From assembly GCA_010015675.1 (NCBI GenBank), contig ML976993.1:869063-933062 (forward strand): a DNA stretch of 64,000 bases, given 5' to 3'. The DNA is from Byssothecium circinans (taxonomy: Eukaryota; Ascomycota; Dothideomycetes; Pleosporales; Massarinaceae). A program made the translations under genes and the position numbers. Shown here one piece after another: positions 21,630-33,820 of this stretch. The notes beneath the pieces were generated by a model. It was not told where the DNA came from. It saw nothing but the letters and a program-made list of their open reading frames with translations, and ran no database searches. How positions within the stretch are numbered: position 1 is the first letter of the stretch; each line of letters starts with the position of its first letter.

Positions 21630-23825
21630 ATGGCCGAAACCTTACATTCCCATACCGATCCCAGCGGCGCTCAGGGCGTCGGACAAGGCCCGCAGGTCGT
21701 CAGTACATCAAAGGGGCTCGAATGCATCGTCGGACCGCTCTTGAACTATCGACACATGAGCAATGAGCAGTCTGGATCGCCTATTTGGCATGGAAGCGTC
21801 CTCATTGTGACTACTCCTGGGCAACAGGATCCTCACCTCACCTTGTCTTTCGCTGGCGCCGTCAATCCTGCGCACAAAAAGGTTTCGAGTGGGGTGGAGA
21901 GCAGGACCATTGTTGGGGAGAAGTTGTACGAGGACACCAACAAGGGCTTCTGGCGCTTCATGATCAATGTGCCATTTCAGCAATTCGAGTCGAAATGGCA
22001 GTACGACATTCAAGGCTTGAGATATGCGGACGAGTCAAAGGCGAGAAAGTCGCAAGTCTTTGCAATCCCATCGGCCTCGCAATCAATGCGCATCCTCTTC
22101 CACTCCTGCAATGGCTTCAGTGTCGGGACGGACATTGACGCATGGTCGGGACCCGCCCTCTGGAACGATGTGCTGCGCATGCATGCGCAAAAACCATTTC
22201 ACGTCATGCTCGGTGGCGGTGACCAAATTTACAATGACGGTGTACGAGTGGACGGGCCATTGGCGCCATGGACCGCAATTGGGAATCCGCACAAGCGCCG
22301 CGAGTTTCCCTTTGGTGAGCAGATGCGCGACGAGTGCGACGAGTACTACTTTCAAAACTACGTCCGCTGGTACGGCCAGCCACCCTTCTCAAACGCCAAC
22401 GGCCAGATCCCGCAAGTCAACATTTGGGACGATCACGACATCATCGACGGCTTTGGATCCTACACGGACCGCTTCATGCGATGTGCTGTGTTTCGAGGCA
22501 TTGGTGGTGTTGCGCACAAGTACTATTTGCTTTTCCAACACCACCAAGCACCGCCCAAGAGCACCTACACCACGGACGCGCCTTCGACGACCAAGGTTGG
22601 ACCAGACGGAACACCCGTCGATCCAGAGCAGCTCAAAGGCACCTTTGTTAAGACCGATGATTTGGACGACCCTTCATTCATCGTTGGAAAGAAGCCCGGA
22701 CCTTATGTCGAAGAGCGTAGCCGAAGCATCTATTGCCAACTCGGCGCGCGCATCGCATTCATGGGCATCGACGCACGTACAGAGCGTACGCGGCATCAAG
22801 TCAACTACCCCGAGACGTACACATTACTCTTTGACCGCCTGCGAAAGGAATTCACCGCGAACCCAAACCTCAAGCATCTCATCCTCCTCTTGGGTGTACC
22901 CATTGCTTACCCACGTCTGCAGTGGCTCGAAAACATCTTCTCCTCGCCCCTCATTGCGCCCATCAAGTTCTTAAACAAACGGTTCGGGTTCGGTGGTAAT
23001 CTTTTCAACAAGTTTGATGGGAGTGTCGATTTGCTTGACGACTTGGACGACCATTACACTGCGCGTCAGCACAAGCACGAGCGCCGGGAACTTATTCATC
23101 TTCTCCAGCAGTTTTCACATCGGCACTCAGTCCGCGTCACCATCCTCGGTGGCGACGTCCATCTCGCCGCCGTCGGCCGCTTCTACTCCAACCCCAAGCT
23201 CGGCATCCCCGCAGAAAAAGACCACCGCTACATGCCCAATGTAGTCAGCTCCGCCATTACCAACAAGCCACCGCCACAAGCTGTCGCCAATCTACTGGCC
23301 AAGAGGAACAAGATCCACCACCTCGATCACGAGACCGACGAGACGCTTCTTGAAATCTTCGACCGCGACCCGGGCCACGGCAACAAGACCAATGGCGCAG
23401 CGAATGGCGGCGCTACAAACGGCGCAGCGACCAACGGTGATGTCAAGAAGAAGACTTCTGATACCAACCACGCGACAATGCCGTCTCGCAACTACGCCAT
23501 CATCTGCGAGTCCCATCTCGACCCCATGCCCACCACCTCCGCCGCCCCGCCGACCGCAGAAGCACCACCGACATCGACGGCGAACGGCGAAGCCGCGCCC
23601 GCACAAACTCCCGCCGCACCCAATCCAAAATCCAACCCGAGGAAGCCGATCCATATCGGCGAGCAGGGCGCCGGTACAGCGCACCCGGCGGCTAATGGCT
23701 TGGAGGCTACGGGTCTGTGTGGGACATATGGGCTGGATGTCACGCTAAGGGTGGAGATCAGCCCGAGCGATCGCGAGGGGCATACCGATGGGTATGGCTT
23801 CAGTATCCCGGGGTTGGAAGTCTGA
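21630..23825 (+). CDS. PhoD-like metallophosphatase domain protein
   Basis: Uninterrupted 731-codon gene. The central part is a PhoD-like calcineurin-fold phosphatase domain. Metal-ligand motifs are visible as GGGDQIYND (about residue 194), NIWDDHDIIDGFGSY (about 265) and GGDVHLAAVGRF (about 506). Residues about 570-690 are a low-complexity linker of Asn/Gly/Ala repeats followed by Pro/Ala/Thr-rich sequence, and the protein ends in a short beta-rich domain (LDVTLRVEIS). There is no signal peptide, so a cytosolic or membrane-associated enzyme is more likely than a secreted one. Fungal proteins of this type are uncharacterised, and substrate is unknown. The start ATG is preceded by the context acgacaATGG. 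Confidence 0.82.
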   Translation: MAETLHSHTDPSGAQGVGQGPQVVSTSKGLECIVGPLLNYRHMSNEQSGSPIWHGSVLIVTTPGQQDPHLTLSFAGAVNPAHKKVSSGVESRTIVGEKLYEDTNKGFWRFMINVPFQQFESKWQYDIQGLRYADESKARKSQVFAIPSASQSMRILFHSCNGFSVGTDIDAWSGPALWNDVLRMHAQKPFHVMLGGGDQIYNDGVRVDGPLAPWTAIGNPHKRREFPFGEQMRDECDEYYFQNYVRWYGQPPFSNANGQIPQVNIWDDHDIIDGFGSYTDRFMRCAVFRGIGGVAHKYYLLFQHHQAPPKSTYTTDAPSTTKVGPDGTPVDPEQLKGTFVKTDDLDDPSFIVGKKPGPYVEERSRSIYCQLGARIAFMGIDARTERTRHQVNYPETYTLLFDRLRKEFTANPNLKHLILLLGVPIAYPRLQWLENIFSSPLIAPIKFLNKRFGFGGNLFNKFDGSVDLLDDLDDHYTARQHKHERRELIHLLQQFSHRHSVRVTILGGDVHLAAVGRFYSNPKLGIPAEKDHRYMPNVVSSAITNKPPPQAVANLLAKRNKIHHLDHETDETLLEIFDRDPGHGNKTNGAANGGATNGAATNGDVKKKTSDTNHATMPSRNYAIICESHLDPMPTTSAAPPTAEAPPTSTANGEAAPAQTPAAPNPKSNPRKPIHIGEQGAGTAHPAANGLEATGLCGTYGLDVTLRVEISPSDREGHTDGYGFSIPGLEV

Positions 23826-24140
23826 CCTTTGTCTCCTATTCGCTTATAGCGGACGAGTGGGGTGGATGGAGCGAGATATGTAATTTTTTTGATTTAATCG
23901 GAGGGTTGCCTTTCAGAGTGTAAGATTTTTGGGGGGGTTTTCGAGTCTGGTGGCTGTGGCGGGTGGAGGAGGAGGAGATATCTGTGGTAGATTTGTGTTC
24001 TGTGTTTTTGCTTTGCTGTGCATTGCTTTGTGTTTGTTTTTTTGTTTTGGTATACCCTGTGTCTATAGCTTATCCGTATCTGTATCTATACTTAGTTAGT
24101 CTCTTAGTCTCTTCCCTTTTTCTTTCCGCATGTATATTAC

Positions 24141-24176
24141 GTAGGTAGGTAGGTAGATAGATAGATAGGTAGGTAG
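24141..24176. repeat. GTAG/ATAG tetranucleotide microsatellite
   Basis: About nine tetranucleotide units, mostly gtag with an inner run of atag. Simple repeat without coding role. Confidence 0.85.
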
Positions 24177-24390
24177 TCAAATCCCATGCCCCAGCTCAAA
24201 GCGGGTCAGGTCAGACTTAACTTGCGGGTGGTGGTACGGGTACAGGTACGCAAAATTCTCCTGTTTAGCGCTTTCTTTTCCTCCACGCTTGCCCCCCCAC
24301 GGACACACAACGACGCCTATGTTTTCTTCTTCTGTTCCACTCTACCTCGCCTCACCTCGCCTCAGTTCGTGTAGATACAGGGTCCACGCA

Positions 24391-24426
<36 letters not shown>
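24391..24426. repeat. (CAT)12 microsatellite
   Basis: Twelve uninterrupted CAT units in an intergenic stretch; a simple repeat likely to vary between strains. Confidence 0.9.
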
Positions 24427-26214
24427 ATTTCTCGCTGCAAACGTCATCGCACAAGCAAGCGTGCGGCTGCAATCCTGCAATCCTGCTAGGTATCTATGTA
24501 ATCATCTGGTAATCGCAATCGGACGCGAACTCACGGGTACCTACGGTTATGGGGTTGTGCATTTGGGGCTTGTGCTTGTGTGGCGAGGGGGTGGTTGTGC
24601 GATTGATCGTGCTTGTACCGCATCGTATCGTGGGAGATGTGGGCTGGGGATTTATGCGTGAGGGTTTGCTGCTTGCGTGGGAGGAAGGAGGAGGTGAAGC
24701 GTGGCGGGGGAAATGTATCCGTACGAGGGGAAAGAAGAGTTATATGAGCAGTCCTTTCTACTGTGTATTACTATCAAGCAAGGAACGGATCGCGCAGGAG
24801 GGGGGGTTGCGTAAAGTGCACTGCAATGCGGTGGATGGAATAGACGGATTCAGCGTACCCGTATCAGGACGTTATCATCATCTAAGCAAAAAGGGAGGAA
24901 AAAAAAAAAAAAAACCAATTTTAATTTGGCTCTGGAAAAGTAAATTTATGTTTCACCTCATCCTTGATATTTAAAGTCTAATTTATGATGAGGCTGGGAA
25001 AGAAAAGAAAAAAAACACTGCAACGAACCAGAAAGGAGCCCACCAAACCACAACGAGAACGGCAACGCAAACGACAACGACACAAGGTACCTACCCCAAA
25101 AGCGACTACATAGTACATACCGTCTCCAGTCTCTAAATCCCCTGTACCAGTACAGCCCATACATCCACACCGTTGACCGACCGACCATATGCGAACTCCC
25201 CATCACTCGAGGTGGTAGGTGTATGCGTACACACCGTCCATCTTCCGTAGCAGCGCGAGCCAACTACAGCAACCTAGACCAAGCATAAGCAGCCAAAAAA
25301 AAAAAAGGGAGCAAGGGGGCTTCTTCCATCTTCCATCCATCTATTTTTCCATCCTCCATCCCCCAATCCCTCGCTCAAGCCAACCTCCCCTCCCCTCCCA
25401 AAAGCTGCGGGAGATGTCGGGTACGGTAGCCAGGGATGGATTCAAGAATAACGAAAGAGGGAAGGAGAGAAATAACTCAAATCGCACTCTTATTGGTCCC
25501 AACAACCAGCAAGGGGTGATGGAAGGACTTCCGTCGGTGTTGGACAAAAGGGCCGATACAGTACGATACTATGCAGGTGCGCAGGTGCTCGGGTCGGGTT
25601 GGGTATAGTGTGGTGTAGTGTGGGGTGCTGTGGGGTAGTAAATCAAACTTTATTCTACACTACACGCTACAAAGCAAAGCCGGCACTTTATCTCACTCCA
25701 CCCCCATCACACTATGATCCCCTCTTTCCACAAAGCAGGAGGCGTACAATGACGAGTGAAGTGAATAGTCAAGAAAGAAGCAGAATAAATTATACACAGT
25801 GAAGAGCAAAACCTAACATGGTAATTTCCAAGACAGAAAGCCGCCCAGGCAGGCAGTAGTAGAAAAAAAGAGGTGGTGGATTCAGACAGCCTTCCCAATG
25901 GTTCGTGCAGGTCGTGCTTAATGCGAAAGGACGCCGTACTGTCGTTGTAGAAATTTGAAGTGGAGAAAAAGGACAAAGGAGAAGTTGCTTTTTTGTGGTG
26001 GGTGGATTGCATCCGCGTCGGATAAAATGGCAGCGGCGTATGTAAACGTCAAGCGGCCGTTTTCAGAAAGACGTTGTGATGCAAAAGGGCGTGTGGCGTT
26101 CCAAGAGTAGGAATGTGACGAAAACAGGTGGGTGACGATTTCGGCACACACGTATATGGAAGAAAAGTGACAGTTCCGACGACCGAGAAAGCGGAGAAGT
26201 CGCCGTGGTATGCT

Positions 26215-29200
26215 CTACATGATGCCCTTGAGACCACGGAACCCACCCGTCTTCTTCGACTCCTTGCCCTCCTTATCCTTCTTCTTAGTCCCGATATTCT
26301 GTGCCCCGCCTAATGTCACTAAGCTTGCGAAATTGAAGGGAATGGATGAGAGAAGACTCACCACGACCAAAGACGCGCACCTCTGACTTGGCCGCAACCT
26401 TATCCTTCCTCTCCCCTTTGCTGCTATTCGTCTCCAGAGAGTACGCGCTCTTGCCACTCGAGTTGACCGTTTCGGCAGGTCTCTGTGACTGGAAGTGCGC
26501 ATCGAGCTGTGCATCATAGGCGCCGGAAAAGTCCGGAGCATACCCGAGGTTGGGGTCTGTTCTGGCTCGTTGGGGTCGCTGGTTTGGTAGGGCTTCTTGT
26601 CGGAATGGTCGTGATGAGGACATGGTTGTGGACGGGGAGACTGGCGATTGGTAGTCTGAATATCGACTGTAACCTTCAGAGACTGTCAAAATGTCGGAAT
26701 AGATTGGCTGGGCAAATTTGGAGTCGGGCAGATAACTTTGTCGTGAGATGTCAAACTTTTCGCTGGAAGCGTCCTTTTCTGGTGGATACTCCACCCTTTC
26801 ATAGCTGCGCAGCCGACCGAGGATCGCCTGATGCTCGCCTTGGAGTTCGTGGTACTGCATCTCGAGCTCCGTCTTCTGATCTTGAAGGCGGTGATACATC
26901 TTCTTCATGTTTGCCAGCTTGGCATTGTTGGCGGCGAGGGCCGAGTCGAGCATTTGCTGCACGGATGACGAAAGTTGGCCTGGCCTTGGAGCCGTCTTTT
27001 GAGCGCCTTGCAGCTTTGTCTCAAGCTCCATTATCCGCCGCTCGTAGGCTTTAATCGTCCGCTGGCGCTCAAGCTCGAGACTGCTTAGTCGTAGATTGGC
27101 ACCCTCTAGCTCATTGCGCAGGTCGCTCCGTTGCTGCAATGACAGGCCAAAGTCCTTGGTCTGGCTTTCATACTCTTCAATCTTCTCCTGAGCCGCCTCC
27201 AGTTCCTGGCGCATCTTGGCATAATCTTGAAGCTCGAACTCTAGGGCTTGTGTCCGCTGCTGAGCGCGCAGGCGTTCTGCTTCTGCCTTTTCAACAATCT
27301 GCTTCAAATGCTCGCAGTCCGTCTGCGTCTTTTTGAGTTCAAAGCGGAGGCTCTCTTCGTTGCCCTGCCACGTCTTTTGATCGTCTCGAAACGCTCGCAC
27401 TTTACCACTCAGCTCACCCTCCCACTTCTTCGATTGGCTTCGGCTGGTAAGAGTCTCTTTTTTGAGCTGAGCATACTGCTCATTCATCTTGGCAAGCCTG
27501 GCCTTGAGGGTCTTGTTCGTGTTGATGAGGTTCTGAGTGTCGGCTTCGGCAGTCGCCTCCTTGATGTGCGTCCGCTGGAGCTGTCCGAGATGTGCAATGT
27601 GTTGAGACTTCATGTAGCGCTCAAAGTTGAGATCGTTGCGCAGGAGCATAATCTCTCTCTGCAATGCAGCCATGCTCTGATTCTGAAAGTCAGAATGGGT
27701 AGGTGATGATTCCGTGCTCACTATTTTCGAAAAAGTGTCCATGGTAGGAAGCCGATGAGGCATGGCCATTGGCGCTCCGAGAAAGTTCTTCTTCTTCGTG
27801 CCTTCCTTCATGGGTGGGAGCGTTGGGGATTCAATGACATCCTTGCATTTTAGCAAGGGGGATGCCGAAGTGGCTGATTTAATAGACTTGGCGCTTGATG
27901 GAATCTCCAGACTTTCGCTCATGTCTGCCTGTTCGTTGGTGGTTGACGCAAATGCCGTCGACTGCGTGTTTCGCCAGCTAGCTGTGGATTCGGCTGCGGT
28001 AGTACCGTCATCGAGTGAGTGCTCAAGAGGAGCATTGGGAACAGGCGGAAGAGGAAGATCGGGCAGCTTTGAAGTTGGGGGAGGCCCGGGGTCGTTGAGG
28101 GTTGTCGAGACTGCCACGCACAAACCCATGCATGCCATGACCACATCGGCAGGGTCGCTGTTGAGCCATCGGTTTTCCGTCAACTCGTCCTCGGCTACAG
28201 TGGTAAACATGTTTGGATGCAACAAGTGCACGCGACGATATGGCTCGGTCCTCCTATGGATCAAGTCCTGGTCCAGGTCGAAATCGTCTGCGCCGGGAAA
28301 GTTGAGCGACTTGAGAAACTTTCTAGGTTTCCGGATGAAGCTCATAAAGTTGAGCGGAAACAGGCCGTAGAGAAACGTGTAGTAATGGAGTAGTGTGGGT
28401 GGTGAAGCGTCCGTGTAGTCACTCGACTGCTCCAGCTTCTCCCAAACCGGCTCGGAATCTTCCTCGTCTTCTGCGCTCTCATCTTCATCCTCCGACGCCA
28501 CCTCTTGCCCATTATCTTCTTCCGGGATGAACTTGTCCCAACACAGTATCCTGCTGTAGATCAAAAAGAGCTTCGCAAGGTGGTGATCGGACGTGAGGCC
28601 GGCGGTAATGTGAGGTAAAAACATGACGAGTATCATCAGAGCCTGGGTCATAACGGTGGACGAAGTGTCAATCAACAGGCACTTTTCGAGATGCTGAATG
28701 AGCGACGTCTCCAACACCAGGTGGAGATGTGGCGTCTGTAACCGCACAAATGCATTGAGCAATATCAGGGCCTGGATGCGGTGTTGCTTTTGCACAAACA
28801 GACCGTCAATGGCGGCGAGCAGTTCCTTGGGCCTCCTCCGCCCAAAGGCTACCAGTATCGACTCGACCTGTTGCGCAATATACTCGTCCTGGGGCGAGGG
28901 GATTTCATCCGTCGCAGATGGTGTACGCGTCCTGGCGAGGTAAATGCCGAGCAAGTTGTCGAGAAACAGGCTCGACAGTCGCGCGCAGTCGCCGTCCTTG
29001 TCTTCGTCGGCATCAAATAGGAGAATAGCCAACACCAGCTCCTTTGCATCCTCCACTTGGTTCCTCTTGTGTCCGACACTGTCCATGGTGGGGCCGATAA
29101 CCAGATTCCACCACTCTTTCCATCGCGCTTCGCCGGTCAGGGCCGGGCGGACGGCCTTTAGGAGTCGCAAAAAGGTTGCGGCCTTGTGCGGATGCTCGGC

Positions 29201-29435
29201 GACATGTTTGGCATAGAGCGACTGCAATTCTTCGTGGAAGCGCTGCGAGTCGGCGTCGTCAATGGAGCTGTAGCGTTCGAGGAAGCTGTCAATCGTCTCC
29301 CTGATGCCGTCGGGGAGCGGGTAAGGCACGGCCGGGGCGGCAAAGGTGTTTTGGAGGCTCTTGAACGTCTCCCTCATGGATCTATCCTAGTTAGCCCCGT
29401 CTTGACGGTGGACGAAGAACCTACCCAGACGCCAT
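26215..29435 (-). CDS. tsc1: hamartin / TSC1 homologue
   Basis: Scaffold subunit of the TSC complex, which with Tsc2 (a GAP for Rheb) restrains TORC1. Three exons (29435-29425, 29381-26362, 26309-26215) give 1041 residues, the usual fungal size. Residues 1 to about 330 are a helical HEAT-like hamartin domain. A Ser/Thr/Pro-rich linker follows. About 565-865 is a long coiled coil rich in Leu/Gln/Glu that would bind Tsc2. The C-terminus ends GRGGAQNIGTKKKDKEGKES then a basic TGGFRGLKGIM, a tail I associate with fungal Tsc1. The 11-nt first coding exon (encoding MASG) is inferred from a gtaggt donor and ctaactaggatag acceptor. If it is wrong, translation would begin at 29377, five codons in. Confidence 0.85.
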
Positions 29436-31418
29436 GATGTAATGCGACACCAGAAAGCTAGTAGAGGTAGTTGGTGAGCATTGGATCTCCTAGAACAAGC
29501 TCATCAGGTAGAAAAGACGTGTGCGCTGAAAAGCTCAGGCGCAGTCGGCGTTCGCACACTGATTGACGCGGGGTGGCAAGTGAGAAGTGAGAAGTGAGGT
29601 GAACAGCGGACGAGGGAGGCAGAGGAACAGAATTGATTGGGATATCTAGATTCTAGACATCGACGCGTTTGCCCGCGACGGAAAGTCTCCGATGTAAATG
29701 GCCAGGGCCGGTAGCATCCCAGCAAGTACCTGCCAGACAGATAATGGCCCTGGAGACCTCCAGGCTCTCTCTGCCGCGGCCTCGCCTTGACGAGAAGGAC
29801 CCTGCTCGCTTGGCGCCGTTGCTCGCGCCTTCCTCTTCCTGGACAAGATCCCGGCTCCTGTGGGAATCCGCTCCCTGCGTCCATCACTCCTCACTCCCCA
29901 CACCTCACGGTCCTCATCCTTTGCGCCGACGCCTCCGCATGCAATCGCTTTTAGTCAATTCACCTGCGTATCAGTATCCGTCTTGTCCCGGTTGTGGCCA
30001 GTCTCCGTTCTCCATTGCTTCTTTGGACGGCGAGTACCCCTTTTGACAAAAGCAATCCATCCATCATTTCGGAATTTCACAGCTCACCACATTCATCGTG
30101 TCCTGTGTCCGGCAGCAGTGCAGCGTCTGCCAGGTTTATCCATTGTCAGCACCGTATTGGCAACCGTAGTCTCCATGCTTTGCTTACTTTGCTACGCTGC
30201 CTGTGTCCCCATGTCAGGGTACCTGGCAAGTACTGCTTTCTGCAGCCACCGCTCGCCGCTAGGAACAGGCATAGATGTTCGCATCGCCAACAAGAAAATT
30301 CAAGGCGGCTTGTATCTCTAAGCTCGTCTACCCAAGGCTCGACCGGTGTGCCGTCATCTTTGATCGCTCAATTCGTCGCCTCTGCCGACACCTAAGCAAG
30401 CCACGCCGTTATTCACCTCGTGTAAGTCCACCCCTCGGTGCTGACCCGTCAACGTCCCTTTCCCGTACAGTAAGCGGAGAGCGGAGATGCAGGAGAGAGT
30501 TGTATCACTCCATACGATGCCCTCGATATAGGTGCCATGCGTACCGACAGACTGGAACCTGAGCAAGACTCCAAGAGCGCATGCAGCCGGGTTCGGCTTC
30601 TCGAATCATCACACAGGCGCCTCCATAGCCGTCTGCGAGCTTCCCTCCATTCACGGCAGCTCCTGCAGCCCGAATGCATGGCTCGTCGAAGCCATTACCC
30701 ATCAACATGACAACGGTTGGCGATAACAGTCTGCAGCACCCCTGCCCCGATCGCATGGCTTGTGCACATCTCGAAATGCCTTACGGACGTCGTACTACGG
30801 TGTCCGTTGTGCTTGCTGCATGCAACATCATGTTCTTTGCGACTCGGCTTCAGCCGTGCCTTCACGCGGGCCCGGAGAAGTGGCAAGTTGCAACTGAAGA
30901 CATCTCTAGGCTTACGCGGCGCAGGCCGGCTCGGAGATGACCTCTTTATTTTGGACGTCCAGTCTGCATCGCGTGCGATGTATACAAGGTAAGATTGCTT
31001 CCGCCAATGGGATATTCTCGTACCTTATCTTATCCCTTGTCTTATTAATCTACTCGACTTACCGTGCCATCGCCTAATTATCGCAAGGCTTAGTTCGTGC
31101 GATTCCATTGTCGTGTGCAGTGGGAATGTTGGCCTCTAGCTCTGTTACCAATCAATACTGTTACTTTTGAAAATCACGTCACAAACGAGGTCTGTTTGGA
31201 ATTGATCAGTGAACTCAAAGTGCACATGTGTGGCATGCCGATGGTTTTGCAGATGGTCGCTCTAGTCTTGATACGGACTAGCCGAAAGAATCCATGGATT
31301 GCTGCCTGAACCTCAACCTCACACAGCAAGAACCACACACATGTCGTGAGATAGCACCGAAACCAGCTTTCTTCTCACTACACTCCGAGGCGCGAGGTTT
31401 AACAAAACGCCCGTAATC
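29436..31418. other. 2-kb divergent intergenic region
   Basis: Between the starts of tsc1 and the IAH1-like esterase. Several frames of 60-150 codons overlap on both strands, but none has a domain or an isolated convincing start. Presumed promoters and 5' UTRs. No repeats stand out. Confidence 0.5.
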
Positions 31419-32504
31419 ATGGGTCCCACCGTCTCCAAGAAGCTACCGCAAATAATCCTTCTCGGCGACTCTCTCACGGAATGGGGTTTCGACGAGCACA
31501 CGGAAGGCTTTGGCTGGTATCTCGAGAGCTGGTACAAGGGCAAAGCTGAGATTATCAATAAAGGTAACACACGCTCAAGTACATACATACTACATATACG
31601 AAAACACCCTCGTCCCCTGCCCGCCTCGTACTCGTACGATACACGAATCTCACTAACACACAGAAATAGGATACGCCGGGTACGTCCGCAAAATTGCACG
31701 AACTCCGACTCCACCGCGCCTGCACATCCCCCGCATGCCCTCCCCAGTAGACCAGTACCATGCAACCAATCACAAGCAATGCAAGCTAACCACCCCCATC
31801 CCAGCTACACATCCTCGCACATCCAGCACGAATTCCCCCGCCTCCTCTCCAGCATCACAGCACCCTCAGCGCCACCCACGCTCCTCCTCACCATCTTCCT
31901 CGGCGCAAACGACGCCTGCTTCGTCGGGAAGACGGAGTACGTCCCGCTGCCCAAGTTCGAGGCGAACATCCGCGAGTTCGTCGAGACGGCGTTGACGCAG
32001 GATGCGTTGCCCGACACGAAGATTGTGCTGATTACGCCGCCGCCGATCAACATCCCGGATCCCGTTGGCAAGGACGACGACGACGAAGAGGAAGAGGATC
32101 TAGATCTGGGACCCAGCATGGCCGCTGCCCTCGCAGCCGCGCGACCGAATCCCAAGGAAGAGCGTGGGTACAGAACGTACAAGAGTAAGAAGCGCTACGC
32201 GGACAAGATCCTAGAGATTGCGAAGGAGTACGAGGAGACGGGCAGGGTTGTGGGGTTGGATTACTGGACCGCGCTTGTGGATGCCGGGTTAGCTGATCAG
32301 GGGAGAGAGGGGGAGGCAGAGGCAGAGAGGTACGATGAAGATAGGTTGCCGGGGTGTGGGTTGAAGACCGCGAAGAAGTTCGAGGCCGGGTATTTCACGG
32401 ATGGTTTGCATTTGGGGAAGCGGGGGTATCAGGTGCTGAGCAAGGTGTTGGTGGAAAAGGTGGTGGGGACGTGGCCGGAGTTGGCGCCGGATAGGTTGGG
32501 TTGA
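31419..32504 (+). CDS. SGNH/GDSL esterase, IAH1-like
   Basis: Predicted isoamyl-acetate-hydrolysing esterase type SGNH hydrolase, cytosolic, 284 residues. Three exons: 31419-31563, a 10-nt micro-exon 31670-31679, and 31805-32504. Splicing gives NKGYAGYTSSHIQHEFPRL, matching the block II Gly of the family. The nucleophile Ser is in LLGDSLTEWGF (block I), Asn is in LGANDACF (block III), and the Asp/His pair is in TDGLHLGKRGY (block V), so the catalytic set is complete. An acidic insert (KDDDDEEEEDLDLG) interrupts the fold before the last third. Its end lies 73 bp from the end of the convergent tap42 gene. Confidence 0.85.
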   Translation: MGPTVSKKLPQIILLGDSLTEWGFDEHTEGFGWYLESWYKGKAEIINKGNTRSSTYILHIRKHPRPLPASYSYDTRISLTHRNRIRRVRPQNCTNSDSTAPAHPPHALPSRPVPCNQSQAMQANHPHPSYTSSHIQHEFPRLLSSITAPSAPPTLLLTIFLGANDACFVGKTEYVPLPKFEANIREFVETALTQDALPDTKIVLITPPPINIPDPVGKDDDDEEEEDLDLGPSMAAALAAARPNPKEERGYRTYKSKKRYADKILEIAKEYEETGRVVGLDYWTALVDAGLADQGREGEAEAERYDEDRLPGCGLKTAKKFEAGYFTDGLHLGKRGYQVLSKVLVEKVVGTWPELAPDRLG

Positions 32505-32577
32505 TGCTTTTTGTATCCATTCGAGTAGTATATAAGGCATCTGAAACTCGAAAGAGTCCTTGAGGGAGAGACATCGA

Positions 32578-33820
32578 TTATCCCCTATTCAACGTATTCC
32601 CGCTCCCCTTTGGATTATCCTCTTTGAACTCATCCCAAGCCCGAGCCTTCAGCGTCTCCTCATCCGCCTTGATCAGGTCATCCTCGTCAACTTCCGGCCT
32701 GATCCCAGACTGCTCGCCCCCGCCTTCAATGATCCCGCCCCTCTTCTTCTCCTCCTCCAGATACTCGTCGATACTCATCGTCGGCAGGTTATGATCCGGC
32801 CGAAACACATTCTTCCGCAACTGCGCGCGGTTATCCGTGAGCGTGAAGGGGCGCAGCGGCTTGCCCGACGAGCTGAGTATGGGCCCAGAGTACTTTTGCA
32901 GTCCGGGGAGAGCGTCGAGACGCTCAGAGTAGCCATCTCCGCGGGTACCTTCGCGGCCGTCAGAGGGAGCCGGGGAGGAGGAGGGGTCTGTGGGTTGGGG
33001 AGGGGGAGCGAGGGAGATGATGTGGAGTTCTTGGGCCATGGACTCGAGGGCGGCAAAGGTCTGGTGGATTTGGAAAGCGAGGTTTGTGAGGTGCAGGGTG
33101 CGGACGACATGGTCGTCGTTTTCGGCGAGTTTGGGGTTCGCTTGCATGTACTGCCGTCTTTCTGTTAATCTAACCGGTCTATTTTCATGGACGGGCAGTG
33201 AGTGTATCACGTGAGGACGTACGTACTTCGATCTTCTTCTTCAGCTCCTTTTCTTCCCTGAACCGCGCGATTTTCGTCTCTCGTCGCGCTGCTGCGTCCC
33301 GGGTGCTTGCTGTGGAGAATTGGTCCTTGGCTTCTAGGTAGGCTTCCCAGAGTTTTGCATCGCTCCTGGTAAGCACGTCGTACGAATCGAGCAGCTTGAA
33401 GAAGAGCTCGTAGTAATTCCGCGCGCGGAGAAGGTTCTTTTTCCGCTCTGCGATATCTGTGCTCTTGGTCTTGAGGACTAGGTCGGCTAGATAGTAGGCG
33501 ATTGACATGTACCTGCGATAGTGTGAGAAGACGGGGCTTGGCGACAGGAATGAATTTGTACAAGGCAGATGGTTCTGAGTTTAATTTGGGGTGAGTACGT
33601 ACTGTATATCAGAGGATGAGACATCATCCAAGCTCTCGTTTGGCGAAAAGAGAGAAACTTGATCGGCGAGGGTTAGACACGATTCGTAAGTGGCGATGGC
33701 GTTTGTGAGATTTTCTTGATAGGCGGGGTGGTTGGAGTCGTATGCGTTGGAGAGGTCGTTTCGTAGACGCTCGGCAGTGGTGAAGAGGGCCCGTATGCTC
33801 TTCGGCTCGTCGTCGGACAT
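32578..33820 (-). CDS. tap42: TAP42-like PP2A regulatory protein
   Basis: Homologue of yeast Tap42 / mammalian alpha-4 (IGBP1), which binds catalytic subunits of PP2A-type phosphatases and acts downstream of TORC1. Three exons (33820-33603, 33512-33227, 33150-32578) give 358 residues. The N-terminal helical repeat domain includes YYLADLVLKTKS and YYELFFKLLDSYDVL; a basic helix ends the middle exon. The C-terminal part has NVFRPDHNLPTMSIDEYLEEE, the family's conserved region, and a charged tail. I start at the ATG at 33820 (MSDDEPKS); upstream in-frame sequence begins with a non-ATG codon. tsc1, another TOR-pathway gene, ends its divergent partner region about 4.4 kb away. Confidence 0.87.

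Larger units (their letters stand above)
23826..26214. other. 2.4-kb convergent intergenic region
   Basis: Between the ends of the PhoD-like gene and tsc1. It contains microsatellites (24141-24176 and 24391-24426), a poly-A run near 24901 and pyrimidine-rich stretches. No frame on either strand looks like a gene. Long 3' UTRs or a non-coding transcript are possible but not shown. Confidence 0.5.

Noticed and set aside
24289..24489. 66-codon frame with a poly-His run
   Set aside because: The His run is just the CAT microsatellite read in one frame.
29669..30395. overlapping plus-strand frames of 125-153 codons in the tsc1/IAH1 gap
   Set aside because: Several frames are open at once with no family features, which points to low stop density rather than a gene.
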